This document shows, in pieces, positions 17,198 to 26,470 of a stretch of 37,815 nt of DNA (positions are counted from its first letter, which is position 1; every line of letters starts with the position of its first letter). The stretch lies in contig JAKSLA010000029.1 in assembly GCA_024401455.1 (NCBI GenBank), forward strand, positions 1 through 37,815, read 5' to 3'. A model generated the notes under the pieces. That model saw only the letters and a program-made list of their open reading frames with translations. It was not told where the DNA came from and made no database searches. Source of the stretch: Paludibacteraceae bacterium (GTDB lineage Bacteria > Bacteroidota > Bacteroidia > Bacteroidales > Paludibacteraceae). Position numbers and translations under genes: made by a program.

Positions 17198-18568
17198 CTA
17201 TTTATACGGCATCCCGTTTACAACGCAATTCTGAATCCGGTACTTTTTGCCCGTCATTAATGCATTCCCTTTCATTTTATTGGTGAATCTACAATTCTTC
17301 GCCTCTATCTGTTCTGTCGAGAAGACCTCATCATTAGACACCATTTCACAATTCTCAAGTTTCAATCTAATATCATCTTGGCCCGGCCTATACTTCCGCT
17401 CAAACAAAACTCCATCCGAAACTATTTTGCAATTATTAAATGTATAACAACCTTTTCGACGCGAATCCCTATCATCTATCAACGGAGACACATTTTTCAA
17501 ATTAAACTCACATTCGTTGAATACATACGATATTGCTTCGGTAGGCATGGAAGTTCCCTTCGAATAAATGATGCCGCAAAGTCCATTCTTTTTGGGTGAT
17601 TTAAAAAGAAAATCGAACTTACACTTTTCAAAGGTGGTACGAAGGACTCCATAATCATAATCGGAATCACCACTACATATTTGATACCTCTGCACTTGTC
17701 TGAACATATCCCCATCCGTTCTAAAGGTCGTATTTCGATAATTTATATCCATAGAAGAATAAGCCTTTTTAGAATCAGCAGATACAATAATAAATCCGGA
17801 CGACTTGCCCTTACCCGCTGAATAAAATTCACAACTATCAATATCTACGCGCATATTGCATGTTTTCTTTGAGAACAAAGGACTCACATTAAAACACATA
17901 CATTCGTCCTTCACGTCATGCTCAAAATAGGAATTCTTCAAAGCAACGGTACATATTGAATCCCGGATATTTTGAAACCAAAGAATACCACCTTGTACAG
18001 ACAAGGTGTTGATGATGATTCTACAACCATCCATCAACAAGTTACGAGAACCATTATCTCTCAAAAAAGAGACATTATTGTAATGTTTCTCTGCCTTAAA
18101 GTTCACATTCCTAAAAACAATGTCTTCGCAAGACTGAACAGCAAACATATAGGTATCTCCTCGTGCATCAGACTTATCAAACTTCTGTCCTAATAAATAG
18201 TCGATGTCCAAGTCTGTCACCTTCAATATTTTTTTTCGAGGCACACCCAAATAAAAAATCGAAGAGTTCTCTTTCACCGGATATTTTTCGGAAATCGTCA
18301 TTTTTGCCCCATTCCCCTCTATAACCAACATTTCATTCTTTAAAGCCGCAACCTCCGATTGAAGCAAATAATTCTTATTGGCAGTCAATTTAATTGTTTT
18401 TCCTGTTTTCAGACAGTTATTAAAAGCAGGAGCGTCATCCGATTTACCGTCGCCCTTCGCTCCAAAAGATTCAGGTGTTACATAGTCTTTTTCAAAAACA
18501 GCACCATACCCGACAACACACGCACAAATCACCATGCATACTGCCACTACATATTTTAGCTTACTCAT
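17198..18568 (-). CDS. Secreted right-handed beta-helix protein (pectate-lyase-3-like)
   Basis: A 456-residue protein with an N-terminal hydrophobic signal (residues about 4-23). It is followed by SFGAKGDGKSDDAPAFNNCL, the classic start of pectate-lyase-3/glycosyl-hydrolase-28-type beta-helices and phage tailspikes. The rest has repeated short strands with Asn and Cys turns, consistent with a right-handed parallel beta-helix. Such proteins bind or cut polysaccharides, or act as epimerases on exported alginate-like chains. The catalytic residues cannot be assigned. The gene starts 2 bases after the GT4 gene, so it is part of the polysaccharide operon and probably acts on the exported glycan in the periplasm or at the surface. 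Confidence 0.8.
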   Translation of the reverse strand: MSKLKYVVAVCMVICACVVGYGAVFEKDYVTPESFGAKGDGKSDDAPAFNNCLKTGKTIKLTANKNYLLQSEVAALKNEMLVIEGNGAKMTISEKYPVKENSSIFYLGVPRKKILKVTDLDIDYLLGQKFDKSDARGDTYMFAVQSCEDIVFRNVNFKAEKHYNNVSFLRDNGSRNLLMDGCRIIINTLSVQGGILWFQNIRDSICTVALKNSYFEHDVKDECMCFNVSPLFSKKTCNMRVDIDSCEFYSAGKGKSSGFIIVSADSKKAYSSMDINYRNTTFRTDGDMFRQVQRYQICSGDSDYDYGVLRTTFEKCKFDFLFKSPKKNGLCGIIYSKGTSMPTEAISYVFNECEFNLKNVSPLIDDRDSRRKGCYTFNNCKIVSDGVLFERKYRPGQDDIRLKLENCEMVSNDEVFSTEQIEAKNCRFTNKMKGNALMTGKKYRIQNCVVNGMPYK

Positions 18569-18570
18569 CT

Positions 18571-19812
18571 TTAGTTCTTTTGAAGAATACCGTTAAACAA
18601 ATTCATAAGCGACTCATAATGCACTTCTGGTGAATATTGAGTACAAACTCTCTCATAAGCGAGATTGCCCATATCAACTGCTTTCTGTGGATTTGAAAAC
18701 AAATCCTGCACCTTCTGACGAAAGTTTACTTCGTCTGCATACTTAAACAGACTTCCCGTTTCTCCCTCACGCACCAATTCTGGCAAAGATCCGAAATCCG
18801 TCGCCACAACCGCCTTTTTATAGGCAAAACTCTCCAATATTACATTCGGGAAATTATCATACCATTCAGAAGGAACTACAGTGAACAAACAAGACTTAAG
18901 ATACGGAACAATCTGTTCAAAATCCATTTTCCCGAGAAACTCGATGTTGTGCTTCTTTCCTTCAAGATAAGACTTCAATTCATTCTCGTAACCATTGTTT
19001 GAAAAACCGATAATTTTCAAGTTGAAGTCTGTACCTTCAAATGCTTTTATCAATGTGAACAACCCTTTTTGCTTTTCTATACGTCCGACAAACAAAGCAA
19101 AAGGCTTATATTCTACCTGAGGATCGGCCTCCTTCATATTGAAAAATGTTGGAATATGATTAAGTTTTGAAGGCTTTATCCCATACTGCTCCAACTTTGA
19201 CAAAGTGAACGAAGAAGGGACGACAAAAGCATCGATCTTGTCTTTTACGTTCATACAATCATGCAACTTCTTGGCTGCAATTTTCAATCCCGAATAAACG
19301 GATGAATTAAGGACACACTTATATTTCACGCAACTTGTCCATTTTCCCTTCAAGCAATCCTCGCAGACCCCCACCGCATCGTTGTAAAATAGTGCATTAG
19401 GACACATATACTGAAAATCGCTGATTCGGTGAACCACAGGGACATTCAACGAACGAGCCGCATCAATAATGCTTGGGGAAATCTTGTTGTGATATTGCAT
19501 TATATAGACCAAGTCCGGCTTCTCCTGTTGCAACAGTGCCTTAAACTTAGTTTTCGCTTCAAAAGAATAAAACATTCTTGTGAACGACTTCAATATGACA
19601 GGAAGCGTCTTTTTCGCCTTTGCGAAATAGACCTCATCATCCACTACATCCAAAAAGAACTCATCGTAAGGAGTCTTTTCATTTCTGGAACTCTTTATGC
19701 TGAACGGAATAACCTGATGACCATTTTTCTCCAGTATCTCCTTGATATTGAAATAGTAACGTTCTGGCCCTCCCGAAATGAAATATCTATAATTAACTAA
19801 TGCTATCTTCAT
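18571..19812 (-). CDS. Glycosyltransferase, GT4 family, with Cys-rich insert
   Basis: A GT-B glycosyltransferase of about 413 residues. The N-terminal domain has the acceptor-side GGPERYYFN motif. A cysteine cluster lies at about 138-167 (a CP motif followed by C-x2-C, then a spaced C and C), found in a GT4 subgroup. The C-terminal domain carries FVGRIEKQKG and a PSEWYDNFPNVILESFA sugar-nucleotide site. I prefer the ATG at 19812; the upstream GTG at 19818 shares a base with the preceding stop codon. The linkage made is unknown. It belongs to the tightly packed polysaccharide operon. Confidence 0.88.
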   Translation of the reverse strand: MKIALVNYRYFISGGPERYYFNIKEILEKNGHQVIPFSIKSSRNEKTPYDEFFLDVVDDEVYFAKAKKTLPVILKSFTRMFYSFEAKTKFKALLQQEKPDLVYIMQYHNKISPSIIDAARSLNVPVVHRISDFQYMCPNALFYNDAVGVCEDCLKGKWTSCVKYKCVLNSSVYSGLKIAAKKLHDCMNVKDKIDAFVVPSSFTLSKLEQYGIKPSKLNHIPTFFNMKEADPQVEYKPFALFVGRIEKQKGLFTLIKAFEGTDFNLKIIGFSNNGYENELKSYLEGKKHNIEFLGKMDFEQIVPYLKSCLFTVVPSEWYDNFPNVILESFAYKKAVVATDFGSLPELVREGETGSLFKYADEVNFRQKVQDLFSNPQKAVDMGNLAYERVCTQYSPEVHYESLMNLFNGILQKN

Positions 19813-19817
19813 ACTCA

Positions 19818-20954
19818 CTAATCATTAAAAACATAATCAATCAACTTATCCAAATCATTATTCTGTTGATTAGTTATGTCAGCATAACGCTTAAACGCAC
19901 TTTCCGAACATATAGTTCTTTCTGTCGGGTCTGACAAACGGATGATTCGGTTCATGATCTCTTCCTCTGAATATGGGTTCGCATACAAAACCGCATCCCC
20001 ACAAACTTCAGGAATAGAAGTGAACGGAGATGCAATAACTGGCACGCCATAATGCATTGCTTCAAGCGGAGGATAACCAAATCCTTCATTCAAAGACATA
20101 TATATCAAAGCATAAGCATCATGGTAAAGTTGCTCCAATTCATCATCTTCAACATATCCATAGAAATCGAATCGCTCCGGATTCTTCAATGTATATCTGA
20201 AATTTGCCATACTTTTCGCTCCCGTGACCTTCACTTTGTAGTCCGACAAATAACCATTAGAGAACAACCTATCCAAAGCCATAATGCCTCTCAAAGCATT
20301 TTTTTCCCAACGATTGGCACTTACTATCAAAAAATATTTCTCCGGATATTTTGTACCTATCTCTTGAGTTGACGATGTCGAAGGACTATAAAAGACAGGT
20401 ATTTCCACATCTCTATATTGCGGGAAAAATGCCTTTAGCGAACATTTTGTATGGTTGGAAACCACAACAAAACGAAAATTTTTACGATCAGCCAAAGTTC
20501 CAAAATCATGGTACTCGCGCTTCAACCCGAATTTCGGGAACATCTTTACTATACACAGACGTAAATATTCCTTGAGTTTCGATTTGTAACGAAAAGCATG
20601 CCAATCCACTCGGGTTTCTAAACGACGTAATCCATGAATTGTACCGATAACCTCACAATCCAATTTTGTTTCTGGCATATCAAGCGGAAGCGGCGAATAA
20701 ACAACTTCATAACCGTTCTGCCTTATTATATCGTGCAACGACTCCTTACTGACGTCGTGAAGCGCCACCCCATGAGACTTTACCAGATTCTCCATTTCAG
20801 GATTCAACCATCGTGATGAATCATAGAAACAAGAAACCGCCATGCCTCTTTCCAGTATCCGCTTCAACACCACCTCGCCGTAACGACCACCGCCATGCCT
20901 TTTGGCTCCGTCGTTAGGTTGAGAAGAAAATAAATCAAATAGAACCTTGCGCAT
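19818..20954 (-). CDS. Glycosyltransferase, GT4 family
   Basis: A 378-residue GT-B glycosyltransferase. The N-terminal region has a glycine-rich GGGRYGE loop (about residues 21-27). The C-terminal half shows IVSANRWEKNALRGI, then NEGFGYPPLEAMHYGVPVIA (E-x7-E type) and SIPEVCGDAV. The fold and motifs are those of mannosyl- or similar transferases of capsule loci, but donor and acceptor are unknown. It overlaps the Wzy polymerase gene by 20 bases at its start and ends exactly where the next GT4 begins, indicating translational coupling. Confidence 0.87.
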   Translation of the reverse strand: MRKVLFDLFSSQPNDGAKRHGGGRYGEVVLKRILERGMAVSCFYDSSRWLNPEMENLVKSHGVALHDVSKESLHDIIRQNGYEVVYSPLPLDMPETKLDCEVIGTIHGLRRLETRVDWHAFRYKSKLKEYLRLCIVKMFPKFGLKREYHDFGTLADRKNFRFVVVSNHTKCSLKAFFPQYRDVEIPVFYSPSTSSTQEIGTKYPEKYFLIVSANRWEKNALRGIMALDRLFSNGYLSDYKVKVTGAKSMANFRYTLKNPERFDFYGYVEDDELEQLYHDAYALIYMSLNEGFGYPPLEAMHYGVPVIASPFTSIPEVCGDAVLYANPYSEEEIMNRIIRLSDPTERTICSESAFKRYADITNQQNNDLDKLIDYVFND

Positions 20955-22365
20955 CTTCTGTCTTTTTATCTTTCAACACCTTAATCACTTTCATGAAGTT
21001 TAACAACTTCTTTTGCTCGTCATTTTTGTATAGAAAATACTTTAATAAAAGAGCATATCCACACAAAAACAATCCCCAAAAATAAGGCCCTGTCATAAAT
21101 GCATAAACAACATAAGAGAAGACGAAACAAGACATAAACCAAAAATCCAATTCGCCTATTCTTGACAACTGCTTATAGTGCCAGCATAAATGCAACATGG
21201 CTAAAAAAAACAATAAATATAATAAGAAAAAACCAACAATGCCATATTGCGTTACGGCATTGAAGAACAAACTTTCAAATCCCAGCAAAACCGGGTGCAT
21301 TCCATTTCTATGAATGTATTTCGAAATCCAACCGGCTCCTAACCCAAATACGGCTCCTTTTGCTCCCACTACGTCGGCAAGACCTTCCAACTGGTATTGC
21401 CTCATCGCAACAGAAGAACCTTTTATCTCTCCTTTACTTTTAGAATCGTCCCAAAAATAGATGATAGAATCCACAAAAACCTGATACTTACCAAAGACAG
21501 GGAAACTCATGCCCAAAATCAAAACGAATACCACCGCAGTAAAGGAAATCGCCAGACGCGTCTTCGACCACCATTTCAAGCAAAAACAGCCAAAGCCTAA
21601 GAACAAAGCCACCAAGGATGACCGTGAACCCGAGAAGAAAACATTCATAAATAGTCCACCCATGGAAGCCAACAATATCAATTTCCAAAAGAACTGCTTT
21701 TTCGACAATTTCAAATATAGCCCCAATATGAAGTAGAAAAGAATCAATAACAAACCCGAATAGAATACGGGATTTCCGATTGTACCTCCCAAACGACCTT
21801 CCAAACCGCCTCTCGACTCTTCCAACATCTTCTCAAATCCTGCCACATCCGAATAGACCGCACTCACTAACATTATATACAAATTCTGCTGCGTCGCATA
21901 CGAATAAACACCATAAACGAATACAAACAGACCTACTACGGATATGTATTTCAAAATAGACTCTACTTGACGGCTATTTCTCAACAAATACGAGAAGAAA
22001 GCAAACGGGAATACATCTAAGACAAATATTTTCAATGCTTCCTTTTGATCGGGTTCCAAAAAGTCCATTCCTGCTCCTAATGGCAAAAGGAATAAATAAA
22101 CCGACATATAGACCAATAGCACGGCCATTATCTTCTTATTGTCTATTTGGGTAAATAATTTATTCTTGATTCCATAATACAAAGAAATAGCAAATAGCAA
22201 ATAAGAAAAAATCGTCGATGGTGAAAATCCAAAAATCTTCACCTGAGGAGGGAACAACAAGACACAAAACAAATAAGTTGCCAACCCTGCCGTTATCCAT
22301 TTAAAACGAGTAAACAGAAGAGCTGCAAAGCAACCTATCACCAAAAGCGCTAAAAAAATCAGCAT
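20935..22365 (-). CDS. wzy: O-antigen/capsule polymerase (Wzy-like)
   Basis: A 476-residue multi-pass membrane protein with about 11-12 hydrophobic helices. A large periplasmic loop lies in the second half and carries SGSRSSLVAL, then GLGAGWISKYIHRNGMHP and ESLFFNAVTQYGIVGF, the hallmark of the Wzy_C/O-antigen ligase family. It would link lipid-bound repeat units into polymer on the periplasmic side. A ligase role (WaaL-like) cannot be excluded, but the location beside Wzx and glycosyltransferases favours polymerase. The start overlaps the stop of the GT2 gene by one base. Confidence 0.82.
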   Translation of the reverse strand: MLIFLALLVIGCFAALLFTRFKWITAGLATYLFCVLLFPPQVKIFGFSPSTIFSYLLFAISLYYGIKNKLFTQIDNKKIMAVLLVYMSVYLFLLPLGAGMDFLEPDQKEALKIFVLDVFPFAFFSYLLRNSRQVESILKYISVVGLFVFVYGVYSYATQQNLYIMLVSAVYSDVAGFEKMLEESRGGLEGRLGGTIGNPVFYSGLLLILFYFILGLYLKLSKKQFFWKLILLASMGGLFMNVFFSGSRSSLVALFLGFGCFCLKWWSKTRLAISFTAVVFVLILGMSFPVFGKYQVFVDSIIYFWDDSKSKGEIKGSSVAMRQYQLEGLADVVGAKGAVFGLGAGWISKYIHRNGMHPVLLGFESLFFNAVTQYGIVGFFLLYLLFFLAMLHLCWHYKQLSRIGELDFWFMSCFVFSYVVYAFMTGPYFWGLFLCGYALLLKYFLYKNDEQKKLLNFMKVIKVLKDKKTEDAQGSI

Positions 22366-23315
22366 TATCTAAGCAACTTTACAATTCTAATTTTCAGACC
22401 AAAAAGCATTTGGGCAATACACCACATGACTTTTTGCAAACCACTCATCTCACAATATTGAGCAAGATAATGGGAAGCACTATCCAAAGAACACTTCAAC
22501 AGAAAAGCGCCGCTCACTTTCTGGGTTGACGTGGCGCCCAAATGAATACATCGACTCTTGGGTAAGAGATAATTCTTCTTGCCTAACGAAGATATCTTTT
22601 TGTACAAAATATTCTCTTCAAAATAAAGGAATGTCCCCGAATCGAATCCTCCAATCTGTTTCATCAACTCCTTGGAAACAAGCATACAAGAACCACTTGG
22701 GAGATCAATCGGCAACAACTCGTCATTGGCCAAATTAGGATCAGCAACAAGTATTTTACGCTGCGCCTCCCTCTTCGATATAAAACCGAAAAGGTCTTTA
22801 TACAAAAATAAATACGTCAATATCAATTCCCATTCCGTATGGTTCTTTCGCGCACAGTTGAAATCCAACCCTTGCATATCCTTTTTATACAAGATGGGAC
22901 TTACAATTCCGCAATTCGCAATCGCTGCTTGCTTTGCACGCAATTCAGGAATAATATCCTCCACAAAAAGGATATCACTATTCAAAATGAGTATATCGTC
23001 AATCGAATCATCTAAATAAGCCAAGCGTAATCCCTTATTGTTACCTTCGGCATATCCATCATTACAAGACGACATATAGAAAGTCACCTTGGGCAAGCAG
23101 ATACTCTCCTCCTCTATTCTATCCTTCAAGATAGCAACATCAGAAAAAGTGGATTCCAAAAAGTCAGCTATTTCATCCACTACATTTTTCTTGGAAGAAC
23201 CATTATCTACGATTATATACTTGATATCAGCGGTATTGTATGCCTCAACACTCTTGACACACGCTATTGTATCGCTCGAGTTATTATAATTCAGTATGAT
23301 TACTGCTGTCGACAT
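22365..23315 (-). CDS. Glycosyltransferase, GT2 family
   Basis: A 316-residue inverting GT-A glycosyltransferase. It opens with VIILNYNNSSDT and VDNGSS, and the metal-binding stretch NSDILF follows near residue 120; EENILY near 235 is the usual catalytic-base region. The form resembles rhamnosyltransferase-like GT2 proteins with a C-terminal extension, but the sugar is unknown. It is linked by a one-base overlap to the Wzy gene and by a 3-base gap to the acyltransferase gene. Confidence 0.87.
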   Translation of the reverse strand: MSTAVIILNYNNSSDTIACVKSVEAYNTADIKYIIVDNGSSKKNVVDEIADFLESTFSDVAILKDRIEEESICLPKVTFYMSSCNDGYAEGNNKGLRLAYLDDSIDDILILNSDILFVEDIIPELRAKQAAIANCGIVSPILYKKDMQGLDFNCARKNHTEWELILTYLFLYKDLFGFISKREAQRKILVADPNLANDELLPIDLPSGSCMLVSKELMKQIGGFDSGTFLYFEENILYKKISSLGKKNYLLPKSRCIHLGATSTQKVSGAFLLKCSLDSASHYLAQYCEMSGLQKVMWCIAQMLFGLKIRIVKLLR

Positions 23316-23318
23316 ATA

Positions 23319-24119
23319 TCAATATTGATAATGCAATTCTTGGAACTTTTTCTTGGTTTCCTCGTCTAAAGCATCAAACGGCAAAGATGGACTACCATTA
23401 AACATCCCTTGGATGTGCTTATCCAAAGAAGCATCAAACATTCGATGAATACCCGATTTCTTACACTTTGCCGGTATTCCAGCAAATAGGCAGCCACTTT
23501 CCCCGGCTCCTGACAAATCCTTATTAACCAACGAATAACTTGAAACAATTGAATGAGATGGCACTACCGACCTTTTGGAGATACTGCTATGATTTCCTAT
23601 CCAGACATAATCCCCAATCTTTACTGTACCCCAAGGGGCCAAGAATTCTTTCTTTTCCGAATCGTATAACACATGAAAATCTGAATCCGTCACTTGGACA
23701 TTCCATCCAAATCTAACGTGATTTCCGATTGTCATTTCGTTAGAGCAAGCCAAAAACACATTGTGATTGAACAACACATCGTCACCCAATGTCAATTTAG
23801 CATTTTCATTGACACTAATATTCGCTCCTCCATGTATCCGGACATTCTTACCAACAGACAGAGTCGCCCCTCGTGAAAACTTCAATTGAGTTGTTAATGT
23901 AGAATCAAAAGCCACCACACCTAATTGTATTGAAAACGAAGGTGTATCGTCGTGCTTCAGTTCTACACATCCCTTCCTCAATCCTATCAATTTCGCCCTA
24001 CCGATTACTCGGACAGGAAATTTCATTGCCACAGAAAAAGGGAACACTCTAAAATTAAAATAGAGCGTCTTAATAAAATTACTCTTAAAAGGTAACTCGT
24101 AGAACAACAATTTCAACAT
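23319..24119 (-). CDS. Left-handed beta-helix acyltransferase
   Basis: A protein of about 266 residues with an N-terminal region, followed by hexapeptide repeats (about residues 90-220). The pattern includes IGDYVWIGNHSSISKRSVVP and CLFAGIPAKC near the C-terminus, as in sugar acetyltransferases. A TTG-initiated longer form (to 24161) would overlap the upstream gene by 49 bases, so I choose the ATG at 24119, which overlaps the upstream stop region by only seven bases. The substrate is unknown. Confidence 0.85.
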   Translation of the reverse strand: MLKLLFYELPFKSNFIKTLYFNFRVFPFSVAMKFPVRVIGRAKLIGLRKGCVELKHDDTPSFSIQLGVVAFDSTLTTQLKFSRGATLSVGKNVRIHGGANISVNENAKLTLGDDVLFNHNVFLACSNEMTIGNHVRFGWNVQVTDSDFHVLYDSEKKEFLAPWGTVKIGDYVWIGNHSSISKRSVVPSHSIVSSYSLVNKDLSGAGESGCLFAGIPAKCKKSGIHRMFDASLDKHIQGMFNGSPSLPFDALDEETKKKFQELHYQY

Positions 24120-25072
24120 AACTTTTCTCTTGCTATTTGAAGAGCTGCTAACGGAATACAAAAGAACAATCGGGGATTTTCCAAGAAAAGTCCTTTGAAT
24201 TCTGATTTCGTCACATACCCATCTTTATATAATCTTCTCCACTTCGCGATGATAGATGCACAGATTTTCTTATCTTCAACAAAACTTCGCTTTTTAAAAT
24301 CGCCTTTCAAAAAGATTTCCGAAGCTTTCACTGCCGATATTGCGCACAAACGCACTCCATTCTTTCTATCAGATTGAACTATTCCATTAGGATTAATTCT
24401 ATAGGCTCCCATTTTTTCAGGAATATATGCCCCTTCCGAAAAGCCAGCGAACAGCAAATACTGGAAATAATCTATGGACACCTTGCTCTTTTGACAATAA
24501 TCTACACTCTTTCTATATATGTCAGAACGCAAGCAAACCGTCAAAGTCAAGATATAATTGTGGTGCATCAATGAAGCGAATAAGTCTCCACTATGAGAAC
24601 GCTGCATCCGTTCCTCACACCACGCCAAATTGAGTTCTTGATTGTTCTCATTAACCACAGAAAATGCAGAATATGTAAAGCCAACATTCTTGTCAGCATC
24701 CAAAATATCTACCTGTTTCTGCAATTTAAGATCATCCGTCCAATAGTCATCCCCTTCACAAAAAGCAACATACTCACTCCGTTTAAACCACGGCTCCAAC
24801 AACGGATACTTTTTCTTCTTTTGAGAATAATAGTTTTCCTGTAAATATATACCCTTGATTATATCTGGATACTCTTCCTCATATCTGCGAATTATGGATG
24901 CTGTGCCATCCGTGCTGCAATCATCTACCACTAAAACACAAAAAGGGAAGTTTGCCTTTTGCTTGACAAATCCCTTCAATGTATCTTCGATAAAGCGCTC
25001 CTGATTATAGGTAAAACACTTTATGACCACCTTATAATCTTGTGTAGGCTGTATTATATCTTGCGCTGACAT
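24113..25072 (-). CDS. Glycosyltransferase, GT2 family
   Basis: A 319-residue GT-A glycosyltransferase. Visible motifs are VVDDCSTDGT (about residues 48-57, nucleotide-binding) and CEGDDYWTDD (about 104-113) carrying the DxD-type metal site. The family also includes enzymes that add the second or third sugar of a capsule repeat. The start ATG lies 18 bases after the fumarase-alpha stop. Its own 3' end overlaps the next acyltransferase start, consistent with coupling. The donor is unknown. Confidence 0.87.
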   Translation of the reverse strand: MSAQDIIQPTQDYKVVIKCFTYNQERFIEDTLKGFVKQKANFPFCVLVVDDCSTDGTASIIRRYEEEYPDIIKGIYLQENYYSQKKKKYPLLEPWFKRSEYVAFCEGDDYWTDDLKLQKQVDILDADKNVGFTYSAFSVVNENNQELNLAWCEERMQRSHSGDLFASLMHHNYILTLTVCLRSDIYRKSVDYCQKSKVSIDYFQYLLFAGFSEGAYIPEKMGAYRINPNGIVQSDRKNGVRLCAISAVKASEIFLKGDFKKRSFVEDKKICASIIAKWRRLYKDGYVTKSEFKGLFLENPRLFFCIPLAALQIAREKLC

Positions 25073-25090
25073 TTATACCTAAACAATAAT

Positions 25091-25942
25091 TTAGAATTCA
25101 ACACTTGCTCTTCTTGGTTCAAAACAACAGCATGGACGAAGGGCAACAACTCGTACTCCACTTGCTCGTTGAGGTCCCACCTTAGCGAAGGTGGCAAGTA
25201 CACTGGTATCGCCACCCAATCCAAGGGCACCAATGCCCGCCTCATTAATGCGACGGGTGATTTCACTCTCAAATTCAGTCTGTTGATCATAATTTCCATG
25301 AGCCATGGCATCCATCATCAGGGCAGTGGCCTCGTATTGACTACGTCCTATACCTACAGCCAACGTACATGGAGAACAGCCCAACTGAGAAACGGCCGTC
25401 TTTGCTCGTTCCACAATTTCGTCGAGCACCACTTGAACACTATGTTTGTGGAAAATCCTGTGTGTTATACCACGGATGGCTGGACCTCCACCCAACATTA
25501 AGACCGTCAATCTGATTTTATCGTCATCTTCATGCTCGCGAAGAATGATTGGTGCATGATCAAGTGCAGCTGGATCTTCGTCCAAACCTCCCGATTGATC
25601 AATACGTTGATTGTCATTCCCCTTGATAGCCATAGGCCTTCCTGGCAATTGACGCAACCCTTGACGAACCCCTTCTCGGATATCCTCCAACATGGCACCA
25701 CTAACCGAGCGATTTTTACCTATTTCAATATATATATGAGGAATACCTGTATCATCGCACAATGGACAGAGACATTTTTCCGCCACCTCTGCATTGTCCA
25801 ATACTTGTGACATCACCCATTTTGTATGGTTGTTACTCTCTTTCGAAATGGCTTTACGATAAGCCTCCTTCTGATCTAGTCGGAATGAGGAACCTGCCTT
25901 TACCAGCGTCTGTGCCACTAAATCTATCATCTCCTGTGCCAT
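25091..25942 (-). CDS. Class I fumarase/tartrate dehydratase alpha-like subunit
   Basis: A protein of about 283 residues matching the alpha (N-terminal) half of class I, [4Fe-4S]-dependent hydro-lyases such as L-tartrate dehydratase TtdA. It shows LCDDTGIPHIY near residue 60, GCSPCTLAVGIG near 190, and a GLGGDTSVLA segment then a Cys cluster PCCCFEPRR at the C-terminus, providing candidate cluster Cys. These enzymes remove or add water on a small hydroxy di-acid. The likely start is the ATG at 25942, two bases after the beta-gene stop; a GTG at 25948 is also in frame. In most genomes alpha precedes beta, but here beta is upstream. The true substrate is unknown and the location inside a polysaccharide operon is unusual. 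Confidence 0.85.
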   Translation of the reverse strand: MAQEMIDLVAQTLVKAGSSFRLDQKEAYRKAISKESNNHTKWVMSQVLDNAEVAEKCLCPLCDDTGIPHIYIEIGKNRSVSGAMLEDIREGVRQGLRQLPGRPMAIKGNDNQRIDQSGGLDEDPAALDHAPIILREHEDDDKIRLTVLMLGGGPAIRGITHRIFHKHSVQVVLDEIVERAKTAVSQLGCSPCTLAVGIGRSQYEATALMMDAMAHGNYDQQTEFESEITRRINEAGIGALGLGGDTSVLATFAKVGPQRASGVRVVALRPCCCFEPRRASVEF

Positions 25943-25944
25943 AT

Positions 25945-26460
25945 TCACACCTCCTTATCGTATATACTTTTACCATGAGCCGCTGCAATGATTGCTTGGT
26001 AACCCTCCACTTTGATACGATGAAGAGCTTCCATTCCTAATTCCGGCCAACCAACCAATTCGCGTTCCTTCGTTTGATCTTCAAACAAGGCTGTCGTAGG
26101 CGGAATCACAGCAAAAACAGCATTGTTTTCTTTCAATGCCTCTATCGTTGCTTTTGAAATGGCACCCTTGCCCAAATGCATCTTCAATCCGGCCTCGGAA
26201 AGAGGTCTGAAACTCTCCTCTATTTCCTTTTTATTACTTGAAGTAGGACCTACACCAGCCGGACTGACGGCAGTATGAAACATCACGGCACCTTGAAGAT
26301 CAATATTATGTTCTGCCAACGTTCCTTTTGCAATGCACTCCTGCACTTTAGGCAGAACTGCATCACGACCTGTATATATCCATCCTGAAATAGAAACCAC
26401 ATCGCCTACTTGAAGGTCAGAGATTTCTTCTTCTGAGAATGGGGTTGTTAAATATTTCAT
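25945..26460 (-). CDS. Class I fumarase/tartrate dehydratase beta-like subunit
   Basis: A 171-residue protein matching the C-terminal (beta, TtdB-like) half of class I hydro-lyases. It shows LTTPFSEEEISDLQVGDVVS at the N-terminus, then SGWIYTGRDA near 26-35, GKGAISKATIEAL near 120 and GWPELGMEALHRI near 140. The partner alpha subunit is immediately downstream, so the two probably form a heteromeric [4Fe-4S] dehydratase. Fumarase, tartrate dehydratase and related acids are possible substrates. The gap to the upstream lipoprotein gene is about 10 bases. Confidence 0.85.
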   Translation of the reverse strand: MKYLTTPFSEEEISDLQVGDVVSISGWIYTGRDAVLPKVQECIAKGTLAEHNIDLQGAVMFHTAVSPAGVGPTSSNKKEIEESFRPLSEAGLKMHLGKGAISKATIEALKENNAVFAVIPPTTALFEDQTKERELVGWPELGMEALHRIKVEGYQAIIAAAHGKSIYDKEV

Positions 26461-26470
26461 TTTCTATTAC

